A stretch of 64,000 nt of DNA from positions 530,286 through 594,285 of the forward strand of contig NZ_SJPH01000002.1 in assembly GCF_007859815.1 (NCBI RefSeq). Reading direction: 5' to 3'. Source of the stretch: Botrimarina hoheduenensis. Lineage in GTDB: Bacteria; Planctomycetota; Planctomycetia; Pirellulales; Lacipirellulaceae. The notes below the pieces were generated by a model, which was not told the origin of the DNA, searched no databases, and worked only from the letters and a program-made list of their open reading frames with translations. Below, in pieces: positions 44,659-52,395 of the stretch; position 1 is the stretch's first letter, and every line of letters begins with the position of its first letter. A program made the position numbers and the translations under genes.

Positions 44659-46329
44659 CTACGGCCCCCCCTCCTTGGGTGGGAAGTACTTAAGCTTGTC
44701 GGGTTCGATGTCGAACAGCTCCAGCGCACGACGAACAAACGGCCGGTCGGCGATCTCGGCTTGTTGCTGCCGTCGGTTTGGGCGACGCGGCGATACGGCC
44801 TGAGGCTTGGCCGCCCCGTGTTCGAGTTGTGCGGCGAGCTGGGCCACCAGGCCGTCGGTCGGTGGGACCGTGGCCGTACCTTGGGTTTCAGCGCTCTCCG
44901 GTTCGTTCGCGCCGGGTCGCGACCCAGCGCTGGCGGGCGCAGCCGTTGGGGGGGAGGCTGATGGGGGCGGCGATGGCAGCGGCGCTGCTGGAGACGAAGA
45001 TGCAGGAGACGGCTGGGGAGTTGGCTGGGCTGCAATGTCGCCGGAACCGCTCGCACGCGGATTGGTTGCCGGAGGGGCGACGCGGCTTGCGGCGGGTGGC
45101 GCGCTGACTACCGCTGCGGCCGGGTTCGCTTTTAGATCGGCGACCGCTTGGGCGAGTTCGTCCAGGTCATCCATTGCAGCGATCCGCACAACGGCCATGT
45201 CCAGCAGCGTTCGCTCGTAAACGCTTACCCGCATCCGTGCGGCCGTGTGATCCAAGACCTGAAGAATCGCCAGCAGCGTGTTGACACCCAGCCGCTTGCC
45301 AAGCGACTGCGTCTGCTCGAACTGTGCGGGCAGGGCGTGCAGCATGCGCTCCGCAGGACATCCGACCGCGGCGGCCATCGCGTCGCGGTAGTAGCCAACG
45401 AGCTGATCAAGAAGCTGGCCGGGGTCGGCTCCGTTGTGGATCGCGGCATCGATCGCCGCTAAGCCGGACGCGGCGTCACGCTCGGCGAGGCGTTCGGCGA
45501 GCTCGGCAATCCGTGCCGCGGGGGCGATTCCTAGTAGCGCATACACATTCTCGGCGGTAATCTGGTGATCGGCTACCGCCAGTAGCTGTTCCAATAGCGA
45601 CTGGCTGTCACGCATCGAACCGGCGGCCCGGATCGACAGGATCTGCAACGCCTCAGCGTCGATCGCCACCCCCTCGGCCTGGGCTATCTGCGCCAGCCGT
45701 TGTCCGATCGCAGGAGCTTCGACTCCGGCGAAGTCGAATCGCTGACACCGCGAGAGGATCGTGATCGGAATCTTGTTAGGCTCGGTCGTGGCGAAGACAA
45801 ACTTCACGTGCTCGGGAGGCTCCTCGAGCGTCTTCAGAAGCGCATTGAACGCTTCTTTGGTGAGCATATGGACTTCGTCGATGATGTAGACCTTGAACCG
45901 GCTGCGGCTTGGGCGGATGCCCGCGTTCTGCCGTAGCAGGCGGATCTCATCGATGCCCCGATTGCTGGCACCGTCGATTTCCAAGACATCGACGTCGTCG
46001 CCTGAGGCCACGCGCTGGCACGAGTCGCACGCGTTGCAGGGGGTGGGCGTGGGGCCCGACTCGCAGTTGAGCGCTTTCGAAAGGATGCGCGCGGCCGAGG
46101 TCTTCCCCACGCCGCGGGCACCGGTGAACAGGTAGGCGTGGCCGATGCGGCCCGAGCGGATTGCTTGCTCGAGCGCGCGGGCCACGTGCTCTTGGCCAAT
46201 CAGCTCCGAGAAGAGTTGCGGGCGATAACGCCGCGCCACCACCACGTACTCCCCTTTTGCCTCGGGGGGCTTCGGGGGCGCGGGCTCGTGAGGCCTGACC
46301 GGAGGATCAGCCTGCGGTGCGTCGGACAT
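44659..46329 (-). CDS. dnaX: DNA polymerase III subunit gamma/tau
   Basis: 556 residues from the ATG at 46329; the open frame to 46533 covers the SRP RNA and is not coding. Walker A is GARGVGKT (70-77), zinc cysteines are at 89, 98, 101 and 104, the DEAD-like box is in YIIDEVHMLTKEAFNALLK, and the SRC motif is ILSRCQRF. Residues 380-500 are Ala/Pro/Ser-rich. The final 60 residues (EIADRPFVRRALELFDIEPD) are a tau-like tail. It is the clamp-loader ATPase. The SRP RNA gene precedes it and ebfC follows. Confidence 0.96.
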   Translation of the reverse strand: MSDAPQADPPVRPHEPAPPKPPEAKGEYVVVARRYRPQLFSELIGQEHVARALEQAIRSGRIGHAYLFTGARGVGKTSAARILSKALNCESGPTPTPCNACDSCQRVASGDDVDVLEIDGASNRGIDEIRLLRQNAGIRPSRSRFKVYIIDEVHMLTKEAFNALLKTLEEPPEHVKFVFATTEPNKIPITILSRCQRFDFAGVEAPAIGQRLAQIAQAEGVAIDAEALQILSIRAAGSMRDSQSLLEQLLAVADHQITAENVYALLGIAPAARIAELAERLAERDAASGLAAIDAAIHNGADPGQLLDQLVGYYRDAMAAAVGCPAERMLHALPAQFEQTQSLGKRLGVNTLLAILQVLDHTAARMRVSVYERTLLDMAVVRIAAMDDLDELAQAVADLKANPAAAVVSAPPAASRVAPPATNPRASGSGDIAAQPTPQPSPASSSPAAPLPSPPPSASPPTAAPASAGSRPGANEPESAETQGTATVPPTDGLVAQLAAQLEHGAAKPQAVSPRRPNRRQQQAEIADRPFVRRALELFDIEPDKLKYFPPKEGGP

Positions 46330-46395
46330 GGCAAGCTGGGGGAGGGCTCGGCCGCCGCGGCAAAAACACATCCCGCCGCGAGAGGCGGACATCGG

Positions 46396-46509
46396 GCGGC
46401 GGCGGACGAGAGGCCCCCACACCCGGAGACACATGCTTATGGCTGCTGCGTTTCCACCCTGACCAGGTTCGCGAGGCCGCCGTCGCAGGGGCCCCTCGTC
46501 CGCCGCCGC
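46396..46509 (-). ncRNA. ffs: Signal recognition particle RNA (small bacterial type)
   Basis: Read leftward, the apical domain is recognisable: GAACCTGGTCAGGGTGGAAA, then CGCAGCAGCCATAAGC. This holds the GGAA tetraloop-type loop and the asymmetric AGCAG loop bound by Ffh. The ends pair over about 20 bases: GACGAGGGGCCCC (from 46500 leftward) with GGGGGCCTCTCGTC, extended by GCGGCGGCG repeats on both sides. The ends of the mature RNA are therefore not fixed and are probably processed. ffs upstream of dnaX is a common arrangement. The RNA is the scaffold for co-translational membrane targeting. Confidence 0.85.
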
Positions 46510-46613
46510 GGCTGACGAGTATCGGCTATTCAAGGGCGGATCGTCAAACGCCTGCTCCCGCGTCGTAAGGGTGCCGCTTCGTCTCGGAGGCCTTAGGGCG
46601 TTAAGTTCGCGTA

Positions 46614-47561
46614 ATGCGCACCCGCCTTGCCCCTTCGCCGACCGGAGCCCTGCACCTGGGAAACGCCCGCACGTTTCTCGTCAACTGGGCCCTGGCGCGG
46701 CAACGGGGGTGGCGGGTGCTGCTGCGGATCGACGACCTCGATGGGCCCCGAATCAAGCCCGGTGCCGCCGAGGAGGCAATCGACTTGCTCCGCTGGCTCG
46801 GACTGGATTGGGACGAGGGCCCCCGTTTTCAGTCCGCCCACCCGCAGCCCTATCGCGACGCGTTGGTTGCGCTGATCGAGGCGGGCCATGCTTACCCGTG
46901 TCGCTGCACGCGGTCACAGATCCTCGCCGCAAGCCTCTCGGCACCCCACGCCGGCGATCACGAATTACGCTACCCCGGTACCTGTCGCCCGCCCGCAGGG
47001 CAGCAAGCCGACGCCGCGCAACTCGACGACCCGTCACTCGCGTGGCGGCTACGTACGCCCGACACGACGATCACCTTCGCGGATCAGTTCTTGGGCTCGC
47101 AAGCATTCAACCCGCAACGTGAGGTGGGAGACTTCTTGATTGCGACCAAAGGGGGGCAACCCAGTTATCAGCTTGCCGTTGTCGTCGATGACGCCTGCCA
47201 GGGGGTGACCCAAGTCGTCCGCGGTGCCGATCTCCTTGCCAGCACAGCGCGCCAAATGATTCTCTACCAGCGGTTGGGCCTCGGAACGCCGCCCACCTAC
47301 ACCCACCTGCCGATCGTGGTTGGTGAAGACGGCCGTCGACTGGCAAAGCGCCACGGCGACACCCGGATCGACCACTATCGAAAACAGGGTATACGGCCCG
47401 AACGAGTGCTCGGCCTGTTGGCAGCCTGGTGTGGTTTCGGCCCGCCCCAACCGCTGAGCCGCGAAGATTTTCTCGACCGCTTTTCGTTCGATGCCGTTTC
47501 GACGGATCGCGTCACGCTCACCCCAGCCGACGAGGCCTGGTTGGTTGCGGAGTCGATCTAG
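46614..47561 (+). CDS. gluQ: Glutamyl-Q tRNA(Asp) synthetase
   Basis: 315 residues, matching GluQ-RS rather than full GltX. It begins MRTRLAPSPTGALHLGNART with the HIGH-like HLGN. The zinc ligands are CRC in YPCRCTRSQ (near 96-98), and Y/C in ELRYPGTC. The KMSKS equivalent is RRLAKRHGD. It lacks the anticodon-binding domain and attaches glutamate to queuosine at position 34 of tRNA(Asp). The queuosine pathway genes are elsewhere. It is divergent from ffs/dnaX with a 104-bp gap. Confidence 0.94.
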   Translation: MRTRLAPSPTGALHLGNARTFLVNWALARQRGWRVLLRIDDLDGPRIKPGAAEEAIDLLRWLGLDWDEGPRFQSAHPQPYRDALVALIEAGHAYPCRCTRSQILAASLSAPHAGDHELRYPGTCRPPAGQQADAAQLDDPSLAWRLRTPDTTITFADQFLGSQAFNPQREVGDFLIATKGGQPSYQLAVVVDDACQGVTQVVRGADLLASTARQMILYQRLGLGTPPTYTHLPIVVGEDGRRLAKRHGDTRIDHYRKQGIRPERVLGLLAAWCGFGPPQPLSREDFLDRFSFDAVSTDRVTLTPADEAWLVAESI

Positions 47562-47744
47562 GCGTGCACTCCGCTAGCGACCTGTCGATGCTGTCACCGC
47601 TGGCGCCCGAAAAATCGTTGCGGACGGAATAATCAAGTTAACCGGCCCCACTGGCCGATGCTCTCCGAGAAGCGCCGCCCTGCGCACGCGATTGTCGCGT
47701 AGCGGCGAGCCTTCGCCCACACTCCCGGACGAGCAGGCCCCCCC

Positions 47745-48257
47745 ATGTCGGACTGGTACTTTGCCCCGTTGCGAGCAACGGTTGCGGCCCTGGTGGCTCA
47801 CGACTCGACGCGCCAGATCGCTGTCGGCGTGGTTCTGGGTGCCATTCTGGGGCTATTGCCCAAGGCGACGTTGCTGGCCGCTATCTTTGCTTTCGCGTTA
47901 GCGGCATTCCGCGTCAACCGAGCCGCTGGCCTGGCCTCGGCCGGATTCTTCGCGATGCTCACGCCGTGGCTCGATCCGTTGTTGCATGCGGTCGGTTTCC
48001 GGGTCTTGGCCGCCCCCAGCCTGCAATCCTCGTTCGCCTGGCTCTACGACCTGCCGCTGGGCCCGTGGATGGGATTCCACAACTCAGTCGCCATGGGCTC
48101 CTTGCTTGTGGGCCTGTATATCGCCTATCCGCTCTACCTGGCGGTCCGCTCGTTGCTGGACCGCGTGCGTCCGCGCCTGGTTAGTTGGGTCATGAAATAT
48201 CGCGTCGCGCGCGTCCTGCTGGGTGCCGACGTTGCCTCCCGTTGGGGAGCTCTCTGA
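47745..48257 (+). CDS. TIGR03546 family membrane protein
   Basis: 170 residues with about four membrane helices (ALVAHDSTRQIAVGVVLGAI, LLAAIFAFALAAF, GFFAMLTPWLDPLL and VAMGSLLVGLYIAYPLYLAV). The conserved GAILGLLPK is present. TIGR03546 proteins are known to occur beside TIGR03545 proteins, and that gene starts 4 bp after this stop. Function is unknown; a membrane component of a two-protein complex is the simplest model. The start ATG at 47745 is preceded by C-rich sequence without an obvious Shine-Dalgarno. Confidence 0.88.
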   Translation: MSDWYFAPLRATVAALVAHDSTRQIAVGVVLGAILGLLPKATLLAAIFAFALAAFRVNRAAGLASAGFFAMLTPWLDPLLHAVGFRVLAAPSLQSSFAWLYDLPLGPWMGFHNSVAMGSLLVGLYIAYPLYLAVRSLLDRVRPRLVSWVMKYRVARVLLGADVASRWGAL

Positions 48258-48261
48258 GAAT

Positions 48262-50067
48262 ATGAACCGTTACATCCGCATCGGTTATGTCGCTCCGCGG
48301 TTGGTTGGAGCGCTCCTGCTGTACATCCTGATTGAAGTGGGGGCGGGAATCGCCCTGCGTCAATCGATCATCCAGGGGGGCCAAGCCGCGGTGGGTGCCC
48401 GCGTCGAAGTGCGTGAGGTGGCGGTATCGCTGCGCCACGCCCGCGCCACGATCGAGGGCCTGCAGCTGGCGAATCCAAGTCGGCCGATGGAGAACCTGCT
48501 GGAGGCCGATCGGCTGGAGCTGGACTTCGATGGCAATTCCTTGCTGCGTCGCAAGGCGATCGTCGATCACGCCGTTCTTCGCGGCGCACGGTTCGGTGTG
48601 CCGCGAGAAACCAGCGGAGCACTCGACCCCAGCGACAAAACGACCGATACCGCGTCGTTCGCGCCGTGGATCACCGAAGGTGCCAAAAACGCCGCCACGG
48701 CTTGGGCGGAGAAGCTCGGTGGTGACATCGAGGGGCGCTTGCAGAGCACCATCGATGAGTTCGAGTCACCGCGCTTGGCCGACGAGCTTGCCGAGCGCTG
48801 GCCGGCGCGTTACCAAGCGCTTCGCGACGAGGCCGACGCCCTACGCGACGAGGCTCGCCGCTTCCGCGATGAGCTGCGCGTGGCCCGCGAGAATCCGCTG
48901 CGGTACGTCGATCAACTCGCCGCGGCTCCCAGCCGGCTGCGGGCCCTGACTGCCCGCTTGAAGCAGCTCCAGACCGACGTGGCGTCCTTGCCGCGAGAGA
49001 TTGAGGCCGACCGCCAGCAAATCGCCGTGGCCCGCCGCGCCGATGAAAGCCGGCTCCGCGCGTCGCTCGCGGCCGATCAATTGGATGCTAATTCGCTCAC
49101 GACTCAGCTTTTGGGCGACACCGTCACGCAGCCGATCGCCGAGGCGATCTCGTGGTTGCGATGGGTGCGGCGGATGACCCCTTCCACGAAAGCCACTGGA
49201 AACGTCACGCCCGCCAGCCGCGGCGTCGACGTGCAGTTTCTTGGTCTCCAACAGCGCCCCAATCTGCTGATCCGCGCCTTGGACATCGAAGGTTCGGCGA
49301 CGCTTGCTGGCCGCCCCGTCGAGATGACCGGCGTGCTAACGGGTCTGACCACCGAGCCCAGCCTGCACGGCGAGCCGATGCGGCTGGTGCTGAGCACGAC
49401 CGGCGGTGCCAAGCTCGAAGTGCGTGCCACGATCGACCGCTCGACACCGGTCCCCAGCGAGACGATCCACATCGACTGCCCCAATTTCACGGTCCCGCGG
49501 CTCGAACTGGGTCCCGCGGCCGGTCTGGCCCTGCGGACCGATCCTTCGGTCGGCAACCTGACGGTGAGCCTGCAAACCGAAGGCGAGGCCTTGTCGGGCC
49601 AGATGCAGCTCGTGCAAGAACAGTTGCAGATCGAGCCCGCCCTGGGCCCGAACGCCAGTGCCTTCTCAGCAAGGCTTGCTGAAGCCGCGGCGGGCCGGCT
49701 GGGTCGATTGAATCGGGCCGCCACGCGTGTGGATCTGGCAGGCACGCTGAACACCCCCAAGGTGACCGTTTGGTCCAGCCTGGGAACCGGCCTCGCCGAG
49801 TCGTTGCGGGGAGCCGCAGAAGGGGTGATTTCCCAAGAGCGCGAGCGACTGCTGGCCGCTTCCAGCGAAGATCTGGCCGAGCGACTTGCCCGCTTTGATG
49901 CGGCCTTGAGGCCTTTGCAAGAGGCCGTTTCGGGTGCCGTTGAGGGCTCGGGTGGCGACCTGAAGTCGCTCAGCTCGGCCGTGCTCGCGGCCGGTTCGGG
50001 GCGTGGCAGCCTGTCATTCGAGAAGCTGGGACAGCAGCTTCCCAAGGCGGGCTCGCTGTTCCGCTAG
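48262..50067 (+). CDS. TIGR03545 family protein, AsmA-like
   Basis: 601 residues from the ATG at 48262; an in-frame start at 48223 overlaps the previous gene. One N-terminal helix (LVGALLLYILIEVGAGIALR) anchors it, followed by GARVEVREVAVSLRHARATIEGLQLANP, typical of AsmA/lipid-transfer-like proteins. Residues 150-280 form a long coiled coil (RYQALRDEADALRDEARRFR). The C-terminal half is beta-rich with repeats of about 30 residues. TIGR03545 members are associated with TIGR03546. A periplasmic bridging role is plausible but not shown. Confidence 0.88.
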   Translation: MNRYIRIGYVAPRLVGALLLYILIEVGAGIALRQSIIQGGQAAVGARVEVREVAVSLRHARATIEGLQLANPSRPMENLLEADRLELDFDGNSLLRRKAIVDHAVLRGARFGVPRETSGALDPSDKTTDTASFAPWITEGAKNAATAWAEKLGGDIEGRLQSTIDEFESPRLADELAERWPARYQALRDEADALRDEARRFRDELRVARENPLRYVDQLAAAPSRLRALTARLKQLQTDVASLPREIEADRQQIAVARRADESRLRASLAADQLDANSLTTQLLGDTVTQPIAEAISWLRWVRRMTPSTKATGNVTPASRGVDVQFLGLQQRPNLLIRALDIEGSATLAGRPVEMTGVLTGLTTEPSLHGEPMRLVLSTTGGAKLEVRATIDRSTPVPSETIHIDCPNFTVPRLELGPAAGLALRTDPSVGNLTVSLQTEGEALSGQMQLVQEQLQIEPALGPNASAFSARLAEAAAGRLGRLNRAATRVDLAGTLNTPKVTVWSSLGTGLAESLRGAAEGVISQERERLLAASSEDLAERLARFDAALRPLQEAVSGAVEGSGGDLKSLSSAVLAAGSGRGSLSFEKLGQQLPKAGSLFR

Positions 50068-50148
50068 CCCTTGCCCGCCGCCGCAAGAGTTAAAACAGGC
50101 GGTCTGCCGCAACCAGGGGTTATTCTGTCAGCTTTCTGCGGAATTCTG

Positions 50149-50177
50149 TTGACACCCTGTCGGGTTGCGACTGTACT
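50149..50177 (+). promoter_or_regulatory. Near-consensus sigma-70 promoter of the PEP-CTERM gene
   Basis: TTGACA (50149-50154) is a perfect -35 element. A 17-bp spacer leads to TGTACT (50172-50177), two mismatches from TATAAT. The 5' leader is about 125 nt, and a GAGGAGGAAAG ribosome binding site lies 5 bases before the start at 50311. This is the best promoter match in the window. Confidence 0.75.
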
Positions 50178-50310
50178 ACTGGATGGAATAAACAGTTACT
50201 GCTCGCAGCCAGAGGAAGGCTTGCGATCGGAACGCGCATGATTCGCGCTGATACATCTTGTCCTGTCCACTACTGAGTTAGTTCGCGTCATCGCGAGGAG
50301 GAAAGTTCCA

Positions 50311-50943
50311 ATGAAGTCGTTCATCGCTACGCTCTCAGGTGTAGCAGCGGTATGTCTTTTGTCGGCCTCGTTAGCACAGGCCGCTACGATCGAGCTCCAG
50401 TTCACCGGGCTCGACGTTCTTTACGATGGCACGAACATCACCGATGCCAATAATGCTGGTGCCGACCCTCTCGGAGTGGTCACCGTCGATGTGGACGGAT
50501 CACCGGTTGCCGGATCGCCTTTTTCTACGGCGGTTTCTGCTGAACTACTCATCCCCGGTGTCTTCAACATCGCGGTCGGTGGCGACACGGTCATGAGCGC
50601 CCCCGGTGGTTCCGTCACGGTCAACCTTCCGGCCGGTAACTTCCTAACCGTCGCGCTGGATTCGGCGACCATCACCTACCTGAACGCCGGCTTCGCTCGC
50701 TTTGCCTTCGGCGGTGCCGTGGCGAATGTCACCGGACAGTCCCTTCCCGGTGGCTTGATGATGGGCGATCCCATCAGCTTCTCTTTCTCGGCGATCTTGG
50801 CCTCGCAAACCAACAACGGTGTAGACCTGTTGACCTTCCGTGCCTCGGGCACCGGTGAGATCGAAGGCGCTGTCGTTCCTGAGCCGGCAACGGCTTTGCT
50901 GGCCGCTCTGGCTGCCCCCCTGGCACTCGGACGCCGCCGCTAA
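50311..50943 (+). CDS. Small PEP-CTERM exported protein
   Basis: 210 residues. Signal peptide MKSFIATLSGVAAVCLLSAS is followed by a beta domain (ATIELQFTGLDVLYDGTNIT, GVFNIAVGGDTVMSAPGGSV). The C-terminus is VVPEPATALLAALAAPLAL and GRRR, a clear PEP-CTERM tail. It resembles the 40957-41574 protein in design but not in domain sequence. Expressed as a single gene from a strong promoter, with a terminator 90 bp beyond its stop. Probably a surface or matrix protein; exosortase would be encoded elsewhere. Confidence 0.9.
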   Translation: MKSFIATLSGVAAVCLLSASLAQAATIELQFTGLDVLYDGTNITDANNAGADPLGVVTVDVDGSPVAGSPFSTAVSAELLIPGVFNIAVGGDTVMSAPGGSVTVNLPAGNFLTVALDSATITYLNAGFARFAFGGAVANVTGQSLPGGLMMGDPISFSFSAILASQTNNGVDLLTFRASGTGEIEGAVVPEPATALLAALAAPLALGRRR

Positions 50944-51029
50944 GCCGCTGAGTCGCAAGCTGCGACAGATTTTGCTCCACAGAGTTTACTCCAAAGAGCA
51001 CAAGACTAAGCTTCGTTTGGACCCGCAAA

Positions 51030-51072
51030 GAGCCGTACGCCTTGGAAGAGGCGTGCGGCTCTTGCTCTTTCT
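51030..51072 (+). terminator. Intrinsic terminator after the PEP-CTERM gene
   Basis: GAGCCGTACGCC (51030-51041) pairs with GGCGTGCGGCTC (51050-51061), one G-U pair included, around TTGGAAGA. TTGCTCTTTCTG follows. The T tract is interrupted but the stem is strong. Confidence 0.7.
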
Positions 51073-51387
51073 GCGGCCTGTTTTAGGCAGAGTCGCTATG
51101 CAGAGTCGCTTAATCTCAGCCCCGTAGAGACGGGCGCGGCTGTGTCACCCGTGTGCGTGTTGGCCCGGCAATCTAAAGAGTTGTTTGCTGAACGGACTAA
51201 CCTGTTCGCGGGACGGGTTCTCCCTTTCAGGCGGCCTGCCACGGCAAGAGATGCCCGAAAGCGGTTCTGTCCGGCATGATAAACGATCACGGCCAGCCCG
51301 GCCGGTACCCGCAATATGCGAGTGCCGCCCAAGCTGGCCAGTGAGGTTGGAGTCGCCAACGGAACGCTCGAGCGGGCTCCGTGTGCG
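51073..51387. other. Intergenic region, no gene seen
   Basis: It lies between the terminator and the CBS gene stop. A 104-codon minus-strand frame (51096-51410) has no recognisable domain. No terminator for the leftward CBS gene was found here. Confidence 0.45.
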
Positions 51388-51858
51388 CTAGGAGATCGGT
51401 GCGTCTTCACGCGCCATCAAAGCGCTGAGATACAATAAGGAACGCTGACGCGTGGGGGGCGTTTGCATCTCTTTCATGGCGGCACGGATGACATCGCGAC
51501 GGCTGATCTGACCGAGCAGCAGGCCCTCGTCATCAATTACGGGCAAACGCCGGTAGCTCGTCAGCAGGAAGGCTTGCGCGATCGAGAGTAGTTGTGTCTC
51601 GGGCGTGATTGTGAGGGCTTCGCGGTCCATGAAAGCGCCCACATCGCTAGACGGCAGCTGCTCGTACGCCGAGTCGAGCATGACCTGCATGCTGCACCTT
51701 TCCGAGAAGATTCCCAGATACTTGTAGTCCGGATCGACGACCGGTGCCCCGGAGATACGGCGGCGGAGCAGCAGCTCGATCGCCTGATGAACGTCCATCT
51801 CGGGACGGAGCGTGACGAGCTTCGTCACCATGAAGTCGCGGGCCAGGACCGTGTGCAT
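51388..51858 (-). CDS. Twin CBS-domain protein
   Basis: 156 residues from the ATG at 51858, preceded by GGAG. Two CBS motifs fill the protein: ARDFMVTKLVTLRPEMDVHQ with GAPVVDPDYKYLGIFSERCS, then FMDREALTITPETQLLSIAQ with RLPVIDDEGLLLGQISRRDV. CBS pairs bind adenine nucleotides and act as sensors or regulators. No effector domain is present. Two CRP-type palindromes lie 234 to 300 bp upstream of the start, suggesting regulation by a cyclic-nucleotide or redox sensor. The target protein is unknown. Confidence 0.92.
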   Translation of the reverse strand: MHTVLARDFMVTKLVTLRPEMDVHQAIELLLRRRISGAPVVDPDYKYLGIFSERCSMQVMLDSAYEQLPSSDVGAFMDREALTITPETQLLSIAQAFLLTSYRRLPVIDDEGLLLGQISRRDVIRAAMKEMQTPPTRQRSLLYLSALMAREDAPIS

Positions 51859-52091
51859 GGGCGGTTCTCCAGAAAGGCACAAGAAAGAGAAAAGAGGCGA
51901 CGCGTCCTTCGCCGGGAAAGTGGCTCAGGGCGCGCCATACCGCTCCGCCGATGAGCGAAAAGCCATCGGCATTCCAGCAGCTGAAGCGTGTGAAGCTTCG
52001 CAACCGAAAAGCGAGCAACCGGGTCCGAGTATAGCGAGCGGGCTGCGAGGCTCCGAATTATGCGCGGCGATTCGAGCCCCTTTTCGGCCGA

Positions 52092-52113
52092 GCTTGTGAA
52101 TCGATTCACAAGC
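52092..52113. promoter_or_regulatory. CRP/FNR-family binding site candidate 1
   Basis: A perfect 22-bp palindrome centred on ATCGAT. It contains TGTGA-N6-TCACA exactly as in the E. coli CRP consensus (52095-52110). Chance occurrence of a 22-bp perfect palindrome is very low. Confidence 0.7.
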
Positions 52114-52137
52114 GAATCGCCCGGCCGCCGCGGCGAC

Positions 52138-52157
52138 TTTGTGAACTCTGTCACAAA
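52138..52157. promoter_or_regulatory. CRP/FNR-family binding site candidate 2
   Basis: TTTGTGA-N6-TCACAAA, again an exact TGTGA-N6-TCACA core (52140-52155). Its centre is 45 bp from the centre of site 1, so a dimer at each site would be separated by about four helical turns. Confidence 0.7.
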
Positions 52158-52395
52158 CCCCAGCGGGGTGCTCTTGCGCTCAGCGGAGAAGCCCGTGCAG
52201 GAGCGTTAAAGTCCTCCGAAAGCCCCCAGATCGCGATTCAAAGGGCCGTAGCGTCTGGTTTGCGATACAGGTCGTAATCCTTCAGCGCCGCCTGACGCGA
52301 CACGTCGGTGCGACACGCGCGAGACGGTTGTCACGGAAGCATCGCGCTACGGGGGGCGCTCTGCGGTGGCGGATCAGCCGCGCTTGGGGGAGAGA

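Larger units (their letters stand above)
51859..52395. other. Regulatory region upstream of the CBS gene
   Basis: No ORF is convincing in 537 bp. It contains the two CRP-like palindromes (52092-52113 and 52138-52157). Neither promoter elements nor an RNA gene could be assigned with confidence. The valS stop codon borders the right end. Confidence 0.55.

Noticed and set aside
46333-46533. dnaX extension to an upstream start at 46533
   Set aside because: It would translate the SRP RNA gene; MSDAPQADPP at 46329 is the natural start.
51096-51410. 104-codon minus-strand ORF before the CBS gene stop
   Set aside because: No motif, overlaps the CBS gene end out of frame.
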